Source of the DNA: Trichaptum fuscoviolaceum
Taxonomy: Eukaryota; Basidiomycota; Agaricomycetes; Hymenochaetales; Trichaptaceae
NCBI GenBank assembly: GCA_910574455.1
Contig: CAJSYZ010000002.1
Coordinates: forward strand, 3,869,671-3,933,670
Direction: 5' to 3'
DNA length: 64,000 nucleotides
The translations under genes were made by a program, and so were the position numbers. Below the pieces are notes generated by a model. The model had not been told where the DNA came from, did no database searches, and saw only the letters and a program-made list of their open reading frames with translations. Every line of letters begins with the position of its first letter. Within the stretch, counting starts at the first letter, position 1. Below are positions 35,465-54,099 of the stretch, one piece after another.

Positions 35465-35711
35465 GTATGCACTGAAGCAGGAAGTGAGCCATACTGCGGA
35501 CACTGCTGTCTACATAAACCAGAACTTGAAGTGAGAAAGCCGCGGGCGGCAACTTGAAGTCAAGTAGACGCCCGATCAAAGAATATTAATAGTAGAATTC
35601 CAGAATTTCGTTGACTCAGTAGACTCGTTGTGAACTTGACTCAGTTTGTAATGGAAACTAGGCAAATGAAGAGATAATATATCGATGATATTGTAAGAAG
35701 ACAAATGTGAG

Positions 35712-37014
35712 CTATCGTGCTTTTGGAACGACCTGGTTCGGTGCTTCCTTCAGGATGAGTTCGTTCAGCTTCCTCTTCTCCCTTTCTAGCTTCTTCCCAG
35801 CCCGTTCGCGCTTTCTCTCCAACCTTGCCTTTAATCCCCGCTGCACCCAGCGCTTCTTCAGTTCCACCTTCCGGTCCAATCTCAGCTTCTCCCGCCATTT
35901 AAACGTCGCTTCCGCCACTGCTTCGCGTTTGCTGCGGCCAGGAATCTTCTTCGCAACTTCCGCTTGCACATATTGCTTCAGAAGTTCCCGTTCGCGGGTC
36001 CGCGCTGCGAGATAACGTAGACGTTTCTTTACGCGTGAATGGGGATTGGAAAGCTCCCGTGCAATAGAGATCTCCATAGGATACCTTTGCGAATATGGCA
36101 CTTCGTGCCGAAGCATGCGAATATAATCATCTTCTCCAACACGGCTCGGTTGCGCGGTCTCCGTTATGCACTTTCGATACAGGCGAGAAGGGACATAAGT
36201 CACTTCGGCAACTACACTTTGTGCTGTGTCGTTTCTAGTTGCTGAGAGATTGAAATGTCATATATGTATTTGAGCCTTTCATCAGAGGCTAATGAACTCA
36301 CGTTCTGGAAGCTGGGGTTTGTTTGGCTCCGGCCACGGGATCGGAATTTTCTCCTGCACACCAGGCTCCCAAGTAGGAAGACGAGGAGATGTCGCCGTGG
36401 CAAAACGATCCCAAACCCAATGCCCGTTCTCCCAACGTGGCTCTGACGTCCCTAGTCGTAAAGCAAAGACGCTGTGATAGAGAACGCTTAGGAGAAGCCA
36501 TATCAGTGCGAGTCAAAATAACTGACGGAAGATTCTGTTTCGTTGAAGAGCCAGGTGCTGGAGGAAAACTGTAATGACCAAGGTAAAGTTGCACTCCAGA
36601 GTAGTGCACATTTTTGTGAGGATTTTGATGTCTAATCATTGACCGGAAGTCATTCTGACTGGTGTTTTTTCTCTAAAGTAATGCAGTGAGGTAATGAAAC
36701 TGACAATAAAGGTGGTAATCATATACCTTGTTGTCACCTTCGACGTATACACGGTTGCTCAACTTGTTAATACCCTTCACCTCTCGAACACGTCCATTTT
36801 CCTCCGCCATCACTCGTATCTGATCTCCAGGTACAATATTCCACCATTTTATCCTGTCACTCGTTGGTACTGTCTTTGGGACTTTGTCGAATACCGAGTC
36901 CTTATTGATATGACCTTTGTACACCGGGAGCAAGTGCCGGAAGTTCGTTGTGTATTGGGATGTAACGAACACCCTCCTGACTTCAGCTCTAGAGAGATTC
37001 GTCTTAACCGCCAT
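35712..37014 (-). CDS. Mitochondrial ribosomal protein uL24m (MRPL24; yeast MRPL40)
   Basis: Component of the mitochondrial large ribosomal subunit. Exons 5' to 3': 36727-37014, 36527-36672, 36302-36471, 35712-36241; 377 aa. The KOW motif follows WWNIVPGDQIRVMAEENGR (about 50-75), and GINKLSNRVYVEG is typical. SGVQLYLGHY and SEPRWENGHWVWDRFA match fungal homologs. The C-terminal third is strongly basic with repeated Arg/Lys/Glu, consistent with rRNA contact. The N-terminus MAVKTNLSRAEVRR could act as a targeting sequence. Intron 2 is needed to switch to the frame carrying the WENGHWVWDRF segment. Confidence 0.87.
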
Positions 37015-37426
37015 GGTAGGCCAAGCAGAGCCAATGACCCAGCTATTTGACACGACGAACGGGAGTTGAGATGACGCACGCGAAATTCAGGGTCTCCGGT
37101 TTTGGTAGTCGCCTAATAGGATACTTATAATCCAACTTACGCCTCAACAGAATGATTTTCACTATTCAACGCACAGCATAAAAGGAACGTCCCTTAGCTC
37201 ATACAAGTGGCATTAAATAATGCGATGTAAGAGTATAAACGAGTAAAGAACCTAACATTCGAAAAGAACTATACCTCACGAATGAAACAGATAGATAACA
37301 ATAATTTACATGGGATTAAACTCGCAGAAAACAGAGCGAAAGCAAAAGCAGAGCAAAAAAAAGATCTATGACGATATGATAGGTCTACAATAAAAATTAT
37401 GTACTATTACAACTTAGATGTGACAG
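37015..37426. other. Intergenic region between uL24m and CHD-like genes
   Basis: 412 A-rich bases holding the uL24m promoter and the CHD-like 3' untranslated region. No frame or repeat of note. Confidence 0.5.
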
Positions 37427-40400
37427 TCAAGAGGGCGCAGCGTGAGGCCTCGGCTGAGCGAATTGAGCGTTCGCTAGTGCTTTCTTCTGCTTGCGTAAAA
37501 TGTATCGTAAACTTTCTATGGTTTCCGAATGCCCGCCCTCACTTGTGAGTCGAGCGAGAACTCTTGCAACACTATAAAGCGTGTTTTAATTTCGAGCAAC
37601 AATACTGTGATGGTAGATGGCATGCGCACCTCTTCGGACCCTGTCGTACTAATGGACAATGTGCTGGGATGTGGAAGGAATCCAGACCGCAAATAACACA
37701 AGATCCGTTCGCGTAAGCCGATGACGAGGATACTGCCGCCGTAGTCGAAGAATGAGCATTGGAGGCTTTAGCTTTATTTATATCGTAAGGAACGAATTGC
37801 CTAAGGCTAGAAGTAGAGGGCCTAGATGATGAGATGTGGCCGCGAGCACCCTCACCCTCGAGTGGCTTTCCAGCGGTGTGAGGCATTTTTCTTGCCGTAG
37901 TCTTTCTTGCCGTAGTCTTGTATCCTTGCGCGATTCCATATGCCTTCTCTCCACCGAGGCCCAGAGAGTCAGACATTTTCCTATGTTTCCTCACAGGCTT
38001 CAACGGTTGCCCAGCGATTAGATGAGAATGGCCGCGTTTCATCAGAGTTTCGTCGATAATCCTTATAGCGTCGACCTACAAAGGCGTGAGAGACAATTCG
38101 CGCAAAGATAAGTAGGTAGTAAAGAAGCGAACCCTATCTTCATAAGCCTCGTCATCGCTGTTTTCAAAGAGCATTCTGCGATATTCAACTAAATTTTCAG
38201 ACTTTTGGGTCATAAAGCACCCATCCTTCCCATGAACTGTGAAACAAAGCGCGCATTCTTCGTCTTTCAACACATTATGGATCGGGGACAGAGGTCTGAT
38301 TGAACGAGCTGTGGTCGGTATGGAAGCGTCTTCGGTCACTTTAGCGTCGGTTTGCCGGTTTGTAGAGGAATTCCCGACGTCACCGCGAGATGATTGATTG
38401 ACATCGGACAATTCGATATCCATTCCTTCGTCCTCATCATCGGAGATACTTTCATGCCTTTGCTGAAGTCTGAACTCGCCGTCGGAATCGTCAGAGTCTG
38501 CCGATCGACGCCTCTTTTTCCCTTTTGAAGTAAGTTTATCCGGACTGACCTCGTCAAAATACGACGTCTGAAGTACCATACACATATTGGTGGAGAAGGA
38601 AAGGCTAAAGCAGGCGAATTACGCACCTTGAGCTGGGCGGCTTTCCTGCGGACCCCACGGCCTGATTTTTCTTGAGCCTGCTCATGCTGTTGCTCCTCTT
38701 GTATTTTGGCAAGCGTCTGTGCCCAGGAGTCGTCCTGGACAGCGTCACTTACTTCATCAGGCATATCGTCAAGAGCGTCTCTGTGCGAGGACCAAACCTT
38801 CGCGAAAGCGAAAGCATTATTGGACGCATCTGATGCCTCGACTTTATCACCTTCCAGCTCGGTTTTCTCAATCAGTCTCTGGACGTCTTGTTCAGTATCT
38901 AAGCAGAACTGATGAGTATGGACGGCCATTTGATTTAAGATGAGCTTACAGTTGATATCGCGGTTTTCATCATTGGTCTCGTCAAATAGTGCTTTCGCGC
39001 CGAAGGTCAGCATCGACTGGACGTCGTTGTTATCATCATCATCATTTATCTTCTGAACAATAAGATGGTCGAGGACAAGTTTCTTTTTCCCGGTCTGAAT
39101 GATGCGTTCTAATGACACGTGAGTGAGACGATCAGATACCATAACGTTGCAAGAAGTAATCCACCTTCTGCTGAATCTTTGGTCATAAATTTGAAGACCA
39201 AACAAGTTTTCTTTTGCCCAAACCGATGTGCTCTTGCAATCGCCTATTTATAGGGGTTGTCAATCCGTCTTCTGTCTTCAATTATACAACACTTACTTGT
39301 AAGTCCTGGACGTATGTGACAGCACGGAGGATAAATGGCTCAGCAATAGACTCAATACAGCACTAACCCCATACCTGATGAGGGTTGAAGTCCGGGTCGT
39401 AGATTATTACTGTATCTGCACTCCATAAATTTATGCCAACACCACCCGCACGGGTGGATAAGATGTAAATGAAGACATCAGACCCTTCCCGATTGAATTC
39501 ATCCATTCCCTTCTGTCGCTCGGCTTGCTTAATATCGCCGTCCTGGTGAAAGATAAGAGCCACTTCCTACATGACGATTGTAAGGCGTACCAAGCGTAAG
39601 AACTTGTATCCTTCTCCCTGCAAGAAATCCTCGATAATATTCAAACCAATTACGAACTTGTCCAACGTAAGGCAAAATACCCGAGAAAATATAATGAGAC
39701 GAACCTGGCTGAATAGAAGAACGCGATGACCTCGCTCTTTCAGCTTCGGTAGCAGAAGTTTGAGGAATCGTAGTTTTCCACTAGCACTGATCAGTTTGCT
39801 GTGGGCATCCTCAGGTGAAAGATTCTTAGGTTCGATGTCATTAGAGATTAGGTACGGGTGCTGCAAGCATCTTCGCAATAATAAGCAAATCGGGCGAGGG
39901 AAAAGAACGGGATAACTCACTTTCGAAGTTGCATGAGCATGTTTCTTAGGTTAGACTTATTTATGACGGATTTGTTTAGGCGAGATGAAGCAGTTTCGGT
40001 GAGACTGCGTAACACAGCCAAGTTTTTACCTAGTAAAAAGATTTAAAAATAATCTAGACAGACAATACCATTAAAGACTTACTCAAGATCGATTTATATA
40101 TTTCCTTTTGAAGCGGGGCCATGGAAAGAGGCACAATAACTTCGTTCTGGAACCACGTTATCAGCACAAATCAAGTAGGAAGCGAAAGTATAACCTTCGG
40201 AGGTAAATCCAGCACTTCTGCCTTGACGCGACGTAGGAAATACGGCCTTAAGCGTTCGTGTAAATCCTTGATCAAATCTTCAGTCAATACTTCAAATTCC
40301 TTTGTTAACCCCTCCAGATCTGTCCAGTCATCTGGATCTAGGAAGTTCAGGAGGTTGAACAACTCTCTGATGTTATTGTTGAGAGGCGTCTGTCAGTTTT

Positions 40401-43400
40401 TTAAAACTTGAGTTTCAAATTGATGAGAGTCGTAAACAATATCTTACCCCGGTCATGATGATGCGGTGACAGGAATTGAGTTCGTTCAAGCGTTTAAAGA
40501 TCAGATTTGTGTCGCTTTTCACTGCAATCGATTCAGTTATTTGTCGCTCATAATCATCTTCCCGATACGCATAATATAACGTACGTCTTTGGCCTTCGTC
40601 AACGATAAGGACCTCCCAACGCGGAGTCTTCTTGAAGACAGTAGAGAAATCTTTGGGTCCCGTAATTGTTTCATACGTCGTCACCAGAACATGATACTTG
40701 GCCCCAGTTGTGCCGGCTTCAGGATGCGAGTGTGACAACTCGTAGTTCTTGACTATCTCTCGGCTCTTTTGCTCTCCATAGAACGGAACAACCCTCAACC
40801 GAGGCGCCCATCGCTCAAATTCACGCACCCAATTAGTAATAGTTGAGTTGGGCACCACGACGAGAGCAGGAAAGACCTTAAGACTCGCTTCTAGGATGCC
40901 TAGGAATGTGATTATTTGAACGGTTTTACCCTATGCAAAAGGATGGTGAGCTCAGCTGTTTCTGTATAAATTTTCATATATGCCTCACCAAGCCCATTTC
41001 GTCCGCCAGAATGCATTGTTGATGATGAAACCAATTCCGGCACAACCAGTTGACGCCATCGACCTACGGCACAATAATCAATGACAGATACTCACAATAT
41101 TGATGTGACAAACCTGGAAAGGCATAAGCGATAGACCATCCTTCTGCCCAATGTCATATTTGCCACCTTCTGTCACACCAAGGTAATCAGAGCTCCATTT
41201 CTTCCGGTTATCCCGTGATTCAAGCTTTTCGACTTCTTTGCCTGTTAACTTTCTGACCTGCACTGAACGCGAAAACAAATACTTCTCGAAAGCTTTTTCA
41301 AATGCTGAATATCCTGGTGTTCTTGAGCGAGGTGGTGAGTCCCAAGTTGCTGAGACAAAAGACGTTTAACAGCGCAATAAAATGAGCCATTGAGGTAAAT
41401 ATTTATTACCTTCATCATATGGCAAATCATCCCATTTAATGAAAGCCCAAACAACGCGATTTATATCTTCCAAACCAACTTTACGGCCCATGCGCTTTTC
41501 AAACTCTTCGGTCGTTTCAGTAAATTCCGTAGGAGGCTCGCTACCAAATTCGTACGCCTCCCATAGAGCATTTGCCGCCTCCGGAGTGAGGTCTTCCCCT
41601 TCTGAATCTTCGACCTCATCTTTGGACTTTCTTTGTTTACCTTTCGACTTTTCCGGAGACCATAGCAAAATATCCAAGACACGGTCAACCGTTTTCCAGA
41701 GCGGAGGGATTCGTAAGAGGGCGTCTGGCAATGCTGCAGGCGGTCCGTCTTCCGATCGACTGGATGATTCAGCCTCAACAGACGCATCCCGGGAAGCTTC
41801 CGCGCTGAATATTGGATTGGCCGTCGAATCCTCAATTGCACGTGAAGGTTGGCCTTCTTCAATTGGAGCATCAAGCAGGGGAATTTTGGGACCCGCAGTA
41901 TAGAAATTCTTGAGTTTCGCAGCGTGGGTTGTTGCTAGCCACATATGCGGTACCCATTCGGCCCGTCTATAACTACGCCCCACCCATTTCACAAGGTAAT
42001 CCCGAGGGAGATTTTCTTTGATGTCTGGAATTGATTTAGAGCTTGCATAAGCATCCACAGCGTCCGAAGGTGAAGGTCGCCATGCAATGATATTGTCTAT
42101 CGGGAAAATGTAAGAGACACAATCCGCGCATTGCCAATCATTATCCTCCTGAAAAACGGCGGCAACCTCTGCAGGCTCGAGATTATCGTCGTCCTTGATT
42201 GACAGACATGAATAATGCGCTATACGCTTACACGTAAAGCATCTGAAAAGAGTCTCCCGCAACGGCTCCAAGGTCTTCACGGCAAGTTCGGAGTTGGCTT
42301 CATCCTTTCCTTCAAGATCGGTATCCACCTTCTCTGGAACCAGAGCGACTTTCTTGCAGCACATGCAATTGCCTCCCTTTGCACAAGAACCACATACAAA
42401 TTCAGTGCTTTGGTCTGCATCCAGCGTCATGAACCTTTCAGTGGGTTCATCGCCGTCCTGCAACTCTGAATCCGCTTTAGCCCTGGCTGCTTTGATAATC
42501 TCATCTCGCTGAGCTTTAGCAAGGCAGGACCAGTGGGCAGCCACTGAGCATTTTAGGCTACCATAAGATATTTAGTTAAAAACCACAAGGATGACCAATC
42601 GACTAACGAACCATCGAACCCAACCGCCAAGAGTCGAATGATCCTCTTCATCTTCAGAAAGATCATCGCTGGTCCTTTTTCTGCTTCTTTTCTTGCCTTT
42701 TAGGAGAATATGCGTTGGTTGGCGACGGCACCTCTCGCAAATCTTCCGATGCGCCCTGAGTGGGGCTGTTTCTGGGTCCGAGTCGTATAGATCTGTGACA
42801 TCTCGTATGCACCCATATGCTGGCTTTGGACCCTTTCTTTTCTTTATCAGTTTCTTCTTCTTCTTTCTTGTCAACGATCCTTCGTCACTCGTCTCTAGCA
42901 TCTCGAAGTCGCTATCCTCGTTATCTGCATAATTTCTTCTGGATAACGCCCGCCTACTGCGGCGAGAAGGTACGTGGTCGTTGTCCGATTCATCTGAATC
43001 CTCCACAGAATCGACAACTGCGCCCCTGGCCCCAGCCCTATTTCGTGTTTTGATCGGACTGAACGGAAGATTGCGCGAAGACCGATTCTTGACTCGGATT
43101 GAACGCTTCCTTCTCTTACTGCGCGAGCCTTTGCCGCCGTAGTCACCATCACCATCATTGTCCTCTTCCGACGACTCCGACATCTCATCGGACTCTTCAA
43201 TGTAGTCAATGCCACGATTGTGAGGATTCCCTGCGAGACTCAGGACCAGACCGATGCGGTGTTTGGGGTATACATTCGGAGCTGACGGATCGAAAGGCGG
43301 TAGAGTTCCTTGCGCCTTCCTTTCGACTGCAAATAAATTTGTTCAAACTAACACATATGTTGTGAGTCCAGAAAAACTCACGATAAACTTCATATAGATC

Positions 43401-43823
43401 AGGAAAACTAGCTTTGAATTCCCATTCTTCTTTCTACAGAGCTAATAAGATGCACGAAGACATTCGAAAGAGATTCACACATACCCTGCGGATGATACCA
43501 TCCCCATGTTCTGCATAGATATACAGTTTGTCACCAAGCTTGTACTCTCCTACAAGCTCAACGATTTCATCTGAATCTGAATCTGACTCTGAATCGGCAA
43601 TGTCAAGCAGCTCATACTTCTCCTTCTCCTGGTTCGGGATTCGCGGTAGTTCCACAAAGCAAGACGCGTTACCCTTAATTCCCGTACGCGCCACCAGCGG
43701 CTCTGCGGCCGGAGTTGGGGATTCCGGAGGAGGACTTAAAGCACTTAGGCTACTTAGAGAATTAGTTGCTGTAGCTTTGACTGGTGTGAAAAGAAGGGCT
43801 GGGTCGTTCAGCCCCTCCGACAT
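37427..43823 (-). CDS. CHD-type chromatin remodeler (Mit1/Mi-2-like) with PHD-like fingers
   Basis: Probable nucleosome remodeler of the CHD/Mi-2 group, closest in layout to fission-yeast Mit1 of the SHREC silencing complex. Exons 5' to 3': 43485-43823, 43382-43433, 42612-43326, 41410-42557, 41114-41349, 40989-41063, 40585-40930, 40448-40521, 40195-40389, 40083-40146, 39921-40029, 39705-39870, 39591-39656, 39375-39542, 39297-39305, 39165-39243, 38950-39108, 38627-38898, 38133-38567, 37630-38075, 37427-37571; 1765 aa. Order: acidic/basic N-terminus; Cys/His-rich PHD-like segment (CERC, CLKCSVAAHWSC, CGSC, CMCC, CFTC, CADC); chromodomain (YLVKWVGRSYRRAEWVP); SNF2 lobes with DEMGLGKTVQ, VDEGQ, MTGTPLNNN, TRAGGVGINLWSAD and ARAHRFGQ; C-terminal zinc-knuckle-like CVICG. 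The motif II box is DEGQ, not DEAH. Exon 15 is 9 nt (DLQ). Confidence 0.88.
37888..37917 (-). repeat. 15-bp tandem duplication inside the CHD-like gene
   Basis: Two adjacent identical 15-base units (TTTCTTGCCGTAGTC) code for a duplicated KTTAR block in the basic C-terminal region. The unit length keeps the frame. Confidence 0.85.
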
Positions 43824-44256
43824 GATGATCACCAACGGCAGAAAAGTGTGAAGAGGAGGAAAGGCAGAGAAACGGGCTGAAGCTACTCGCGTCGCCCGCG
43901 CCCTCACATTGAAGTTCGAAGTGGTTTCCCACGATCACGATGTCTCTGGACGCGTAAAAGGTACGGACGCGTCTTAGCCTCCGAGGTCCACGCTTCCGAG
44001 TCTTACAGTTTACTTGAATAGATGCCATTATTATTTTTACCACTCAGTCTTGAATTTCAATGAGAGGTAATTTAGTTGAAGGTATCCAAGTTAGTTGTAC
44101 ACATTCGTGAGACAAGTATACAATATAGCCGGATCCACAGAACCATACAGCAAAGCAAAACAGTAAATGTGAAAGCTGAGAAGACAGCATAAATCATCGT
44201 GATAGAAGCGTTATATGCATGAAATTGATACACTATGGTCCAAACAAATTAAATTT
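43824..44256. other. Intergenic region between CHD-like gene and Zn2Cys6 gene
   Basis: 433 bases with the CHD-like promoter and the 3' untranslated region of the regulator; no gene or repeat seen. Confidence 0.5.
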
Positions 44257-47200
44257 TTACCAAATCTGTGGCGTTGTGAATTGGTTGCGCTGATCGTATT
44301 CAGCCGGCATCATGAAGGCTTCTAGTCCATACTGCGTTATGGAGTTCCCGCCCAGGGTCTGGTCGGTCAGCCAGATTGGTAGCTGTTCGTTTGAGGATCC
44401 TTCGAAGCCGCGCCAGATCTGATCAAGATTCGCGGCATCTGCGTTGAACTGCGGGGCTACGTTCATAGAGACTTGTGAACCTTGATTATTATCGTGATGC
44501 GAATACGATCTTTCATAGGTTGGGGATACGGGTTCGTGCTGACTGAGGCGGGCGGAGCTTCCAACCTGCGCCCGATCGGAAGACGAGCCTTGAGACTGTG
44601 GAGGAAAACGCGACGCAGTTGGTGACCGGGAATGAGTCGATTTTCTCTTCTTCGACTTCTTTAGCATCAGTTGCAACGTATAAGCATATCGGCGCGCAGG
44701 AACTTTAATATTTTGTTAAGAAATCTGATCTGCATCGCGAACCACAGAACCTACTTTCCGATAGAACGGTGATAAGACGCTCGACTTGAGATCGAATGAG
44801 ATCCATATCACAGTGTTCTGGGCTGCGATCATTATTATCAATCATCACCTGCTCAATGACTCAAGTTCTTGCACTTACAAGAGTCTTCCTAGTCGCAAAA
44901 GGAATGACGCGGCAAATGTTGCTGTAGCATGCGTGTAATGGACCGCTAAACAAGATTGAATTGGTTCTTGTGCTTGACAAGCGGATGGGCTTCTGCGACT
45001 TACCATATTTGAGGCCTTCTCGGTATGAGCTAGAATTGACAAATATATTAAGGGTTTGCTGAGCAATAGTCAGAGAATCTAGCGCGAGCTGCTTCTGGAA
45101 GGGGTAGATGTTCTGAACATCTTCTGGTCCATCTATACCCCGTAGAGCGTATGCGTTGTGGAACAGTTCGGCGAGGTATTGCTGAATCTGTAGACTCTGT
45201 CTGTAGAATGCTAAGGGCACAAATGTCGGCGTACGCTAGGCGAGAAATAGTATTCATATGGCTCACCTGCATCTTCATATTTCTGAGAGAAGGCGGTGTC
45301 CCACGTCGCAAACCAATTCCGAAACTCTGAATTGGCCTCCCTGAGTATAGCGAAGGTATGGTCATCAAGAGGAAGATCGGGGGAAAGCTTGTTGTGAATG
45401 CGTTCACGGATGGCCATGAGCTCGAGTGTTGAGCACAATCGCATATCATCCTGTATGGCAAGGGGATGTTTCAGCAGAAGCCGGGAACCCCATATACTCT
45501 CGTCATCTTTGAGAATTGCCGGTCGCCCCGTTCCGTAAGACATTCTAAAGAAAAGACGAAGTTTACTTTCTCTCACAGCGCGAATAAACAAGGTTGCAAT
45601 CTTACTGATGCTCGAATAGGTAGAGGCAGAACCAAACGCGCGAAGCAGTAATGAGCTTTCTATCTTCGGAAGAGTCGGTCGCTTTACCGGCCTCTATCCG
45701 CTTCATGAGCCTGGGCCAGGCCTGGTGCATCGCTGCGCAGAAAAAACATAGCCATATTAGTACAAGAAGTAAGTTTCACAGAACACGTTCTGACGGGAAC
45801 TGTCATGCGCAGCGCTTCGAAAGACGAAGTGCGGAGCGTGAAGCGAATGATGACTCACATATCTCAACTGCCATGCGGACGGCATGGCCTCCACTCAGCC
45901 AGCCATTATCAGACCAACCAGATACAAGGACTAGGAAAAACTTCGATCACGTATTGCTAATCTGATGGACCTTGTAGCACGTACTCATGGCTTGCACGGC
46001 TTCCTGCCGGGTAACAGGAGCAAAGAGCGTAGCACAAGAAATAGCTTGTACTTCCTCCAGGCATTTTAAATATACCTCGCTCGGTGGTCCTAGCTATTAG
46101 ATGAAAACAAGCCCGTTGATGAGCAAAGCAATCACTGACCTCCTCCATCCCGAACTTTGGCAGCAACCATACAAATACAATCGAACGCGAAAGGAGAACG
46201 CTCGTGCAAGGCCTCGTAGGTATCGTAGTTTGAATCGAACACAGGTAAGAAGGTAGAACACCCGGCATAGTAACTGCAAAAGCTCTTAGACGTCAGTATC
46301 ATAGAGAAAAGCGGCCACATACATTTTAAATAACTCGCGAGCCTCTTGCTCGGTAATTATCTTCTTTGTTACAACTGGACGGGGAGTCAGTAACAAATCA
46401 TACAAATGAGCGAAACTCACCATCAGTAAACGTTACACGAGCAACTCGATGGCTGGTCTTTCGTCGTTTTGCGGGTTTTGGCCGCTTGGTGTCCGGGGAG
46501 GGAGACCGTTGCCTACTCCCAGGTTCGCTATTCTCAGCACTTTCCTGTGTCTAAATTCAGTTCTTCTCTTGAATACTAAGATTTTCAGAAGCGTACCAGA
46601 GCGGCTCTCTCAGCGGCAACGTCTGCCAGACCACGTAGGACTTCCCAGGGCGCAACGAGTCCTTTCGAAGGCAACTCTCCATTGTCGTCATCTTCGAGAT
46701 CGCTGGTGTTGGAGCTTGTTACATTAGATGAGCCGGCGGCCTTCCGCTTCGGCGAGCGATGCCCAGGTGATGTGTGAAGAGTAGACGGTGGTCTAGTTGC
46801 ATGTTGCCTCGGGGAAGTCAACGAACCATCTCCTGAGTGGTAACGCATGGAGGACACGTTGGACGGCGCTTGACGTCCAATCTCCGGGAAAGACGAGATG
46901 GGGGGTAGTGTCGGGCCATGCGGGCCTGGTGGATACAGCAAGCTAGAATGGTTTGAGTATGACCCGTTTGGCGGAGGGAGCTGAGGAGGATGCATGTCGC
47001 TGGGCGGCCTTGGGCCTACACCCGGTCCGATTGGCGGGCTGCGATACGGTCCACTGGTGGATGGTCGTGATGCCTGCCGCGACTGAGAGGGACTGATCAT
47101 TGGAGGCAACACGTTCTGACCAGCGGTAAAGCTAGAGCCTGACGCATCACTCGCATGAGAGCCGCCGCTGTGTACTACATGAGTCGCGTCTACCATTATT

Positions 47201-47880
47201 GGCGTCGCACTCGTCGGTGTCGAAAGAGAGGGAGAACCAGCTGCATATGCGCCCGGAGACTGTCGGAAGGGCGGGAATGAACCCTGTGGTAGTGACGGCA
47301 CTACTCCTGATCGCAGCGTATGAACGAGATCTGCGAGCGAGTGCTGGATGGCCACTTGCGATTGTCGAATGTCAGACACCTGTGCTTCGAGGCTTTTGAT
47401 GCGTCTACTCATAGAAAGTTCATAAATTCATTGCCGGCAACAAGGCCCATGACAGGTCATTTAACAACGAGCTCGACTGCACTCACTCTAAACCCGCCTC
47501 TCCTGTTAGTGTCGGCTCCCTCGAGGGTTTTTCGAACAGACACTCCAATCCTGCGTGCCGACATCGTCGACAAGGGGGGTTGTCCGCACCCTCGCATCGC
47601 ATCTTTTGCTTCCGACAGGCATTCTATACAAGCCTCGTCAGAAAGTACTCGACTTGCGTGCCATTTCAGACTGATACGTACGCAGGCACCTGCGAGATGG
47701 ATTGGTTGTCAATAGCTGTAAATTTTGGATGCAATATGGAGACTTACGCGGTACACGGTTGAGAGTCTTTACCGGTTTGACGTCCCGCTTTTCGTCCTTT
47801 GGTCCACTATCGGCCGACTCGCCGTCCTCCTGTTTCTTGACGCCATTGCCGGTGGCGGAGACAGGCTTGTTGGTGCTCAT
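44257..47880 (-). CDS. Zn2Cys6 fungal-specific transcription factor
   Basis: Nuclear DNA-binding regulator with an N-terminal zinc cluster and a fungal_trans middle domain; target genes unknown. Exons 5' to 3': 47748-47880, 47682-47689, 47487-47623, 46597-47404, 46421-46550, 46323-46374, 46140-46273, 45985-46089, 45859-45930, 45606-45732, 45267-45544, 45004-45210, 44879-44945, 44755-44822, 44257-44702; 923 aa. The cluster is C-X2-C-X6-C-X7-C-X2-C-X6-C (CNACRKQKMRC then CRRCRHAGLEC). An 8-nt exon supplies the first Cys. It is followed by GEAGLERIKSLEAQV (dimerisation helix), a Pro/Ser-rich linker, then YYAGCSTFLPVFD, RSPFAFDCICMVAA, SGWSDNGWLSGGHAVRMA and SRVWFCLYLFEHQMSYGTGRP, all typical of the middle homology region. 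No metabolic cluster surrounds it. Confidence 0.88.
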
Positions 47881-48716
47881 ATCGCGAAGGGCGGGCGGGC
47901 GGACGAGGTGGGCGAGGGGGACGTAGAAGAAGAAGGATAGCGAGACGGGATGTATTGATGGAAGTCCCAGGGACTGAATTTATAAACCAAGACGAAGACC
48001 TTTTCAAGATGCGTCCTAATTCCCGTCCGTTCACCTACCGCACCAGACGATGCTCAACAGCGTCTAATCCGGCACGCAGCCTGCAGACTGTTCACGACGG
48101 TGACGGAAACGACCGCCGCTGCCCTGCGCCGACGTTATAAGTAGTACACAATTTACACACGAATTTTCAACAAATTCGTGTCCTCAACCGTAAGCCACGG
48201 CCTGGAGTGAAAGCGGGACAGCTGAGCAACAAAAGAAACCCCAAAGCGTCCGAGAGTTTATCTGCTTTACCCACTGTACAGATCTATTACGTCCAACCTC
48301 AGTTCATGTCTACATAACGGGCAGCACATCTCATTTTCTCGGTTATCTGCCCAATCCCGGAGCAGCCATGTGCGGCCATTCACCCGATAACACAGGCGCT
48401 ATGTCCGACGACGTCGACAGCCATGTCCGCGACGTCCCCGCTGTTCGTCTGCTCGTTGCTCGCAGGCTGCCCTCTCGCGACGTGCTCGGCTGAATACATT
48501 TCGCTGCTACTAGGCACGCCCTGTCTCGTCAACCAGGCTAAAAAGCGCGCAAGCATAGGCTGACAAAGCGCTGTGTGTGGGGGCGAGAATGGTTCCATAT
48601 GCGCAAGGAACGGCGGGCGGAGAGGCCCATAAATACTACTCGGCTTATAGGGCTGTCTCAATTCAGCCGCCCACGTACGCCTTGCTTTCCCCAAAGCCAT
48701 CGAGCACTTCATACCG
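47881..48716. other. Divergent promoter region, Zn2Cys6 gene and ABCC gene
   Basis: 836 bases between divergent starts. A TATA-like ATAAATA lies at 48629-48635, 82 bp upstream of the ABCC start. I looked for a pleiotropic drug response element (TCCGYGGA) and found none. Confidence 0.5.
48629..48635 (+). promoter_or_regulatory. TATA-like box of the ABCC transporter gene
   Basis: ATAAATA 82 bp upstream of the ATG at 48717; assigned by position only. Confidence 0.35.
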
Positions 48717-54099
<5,383 letters not shown>

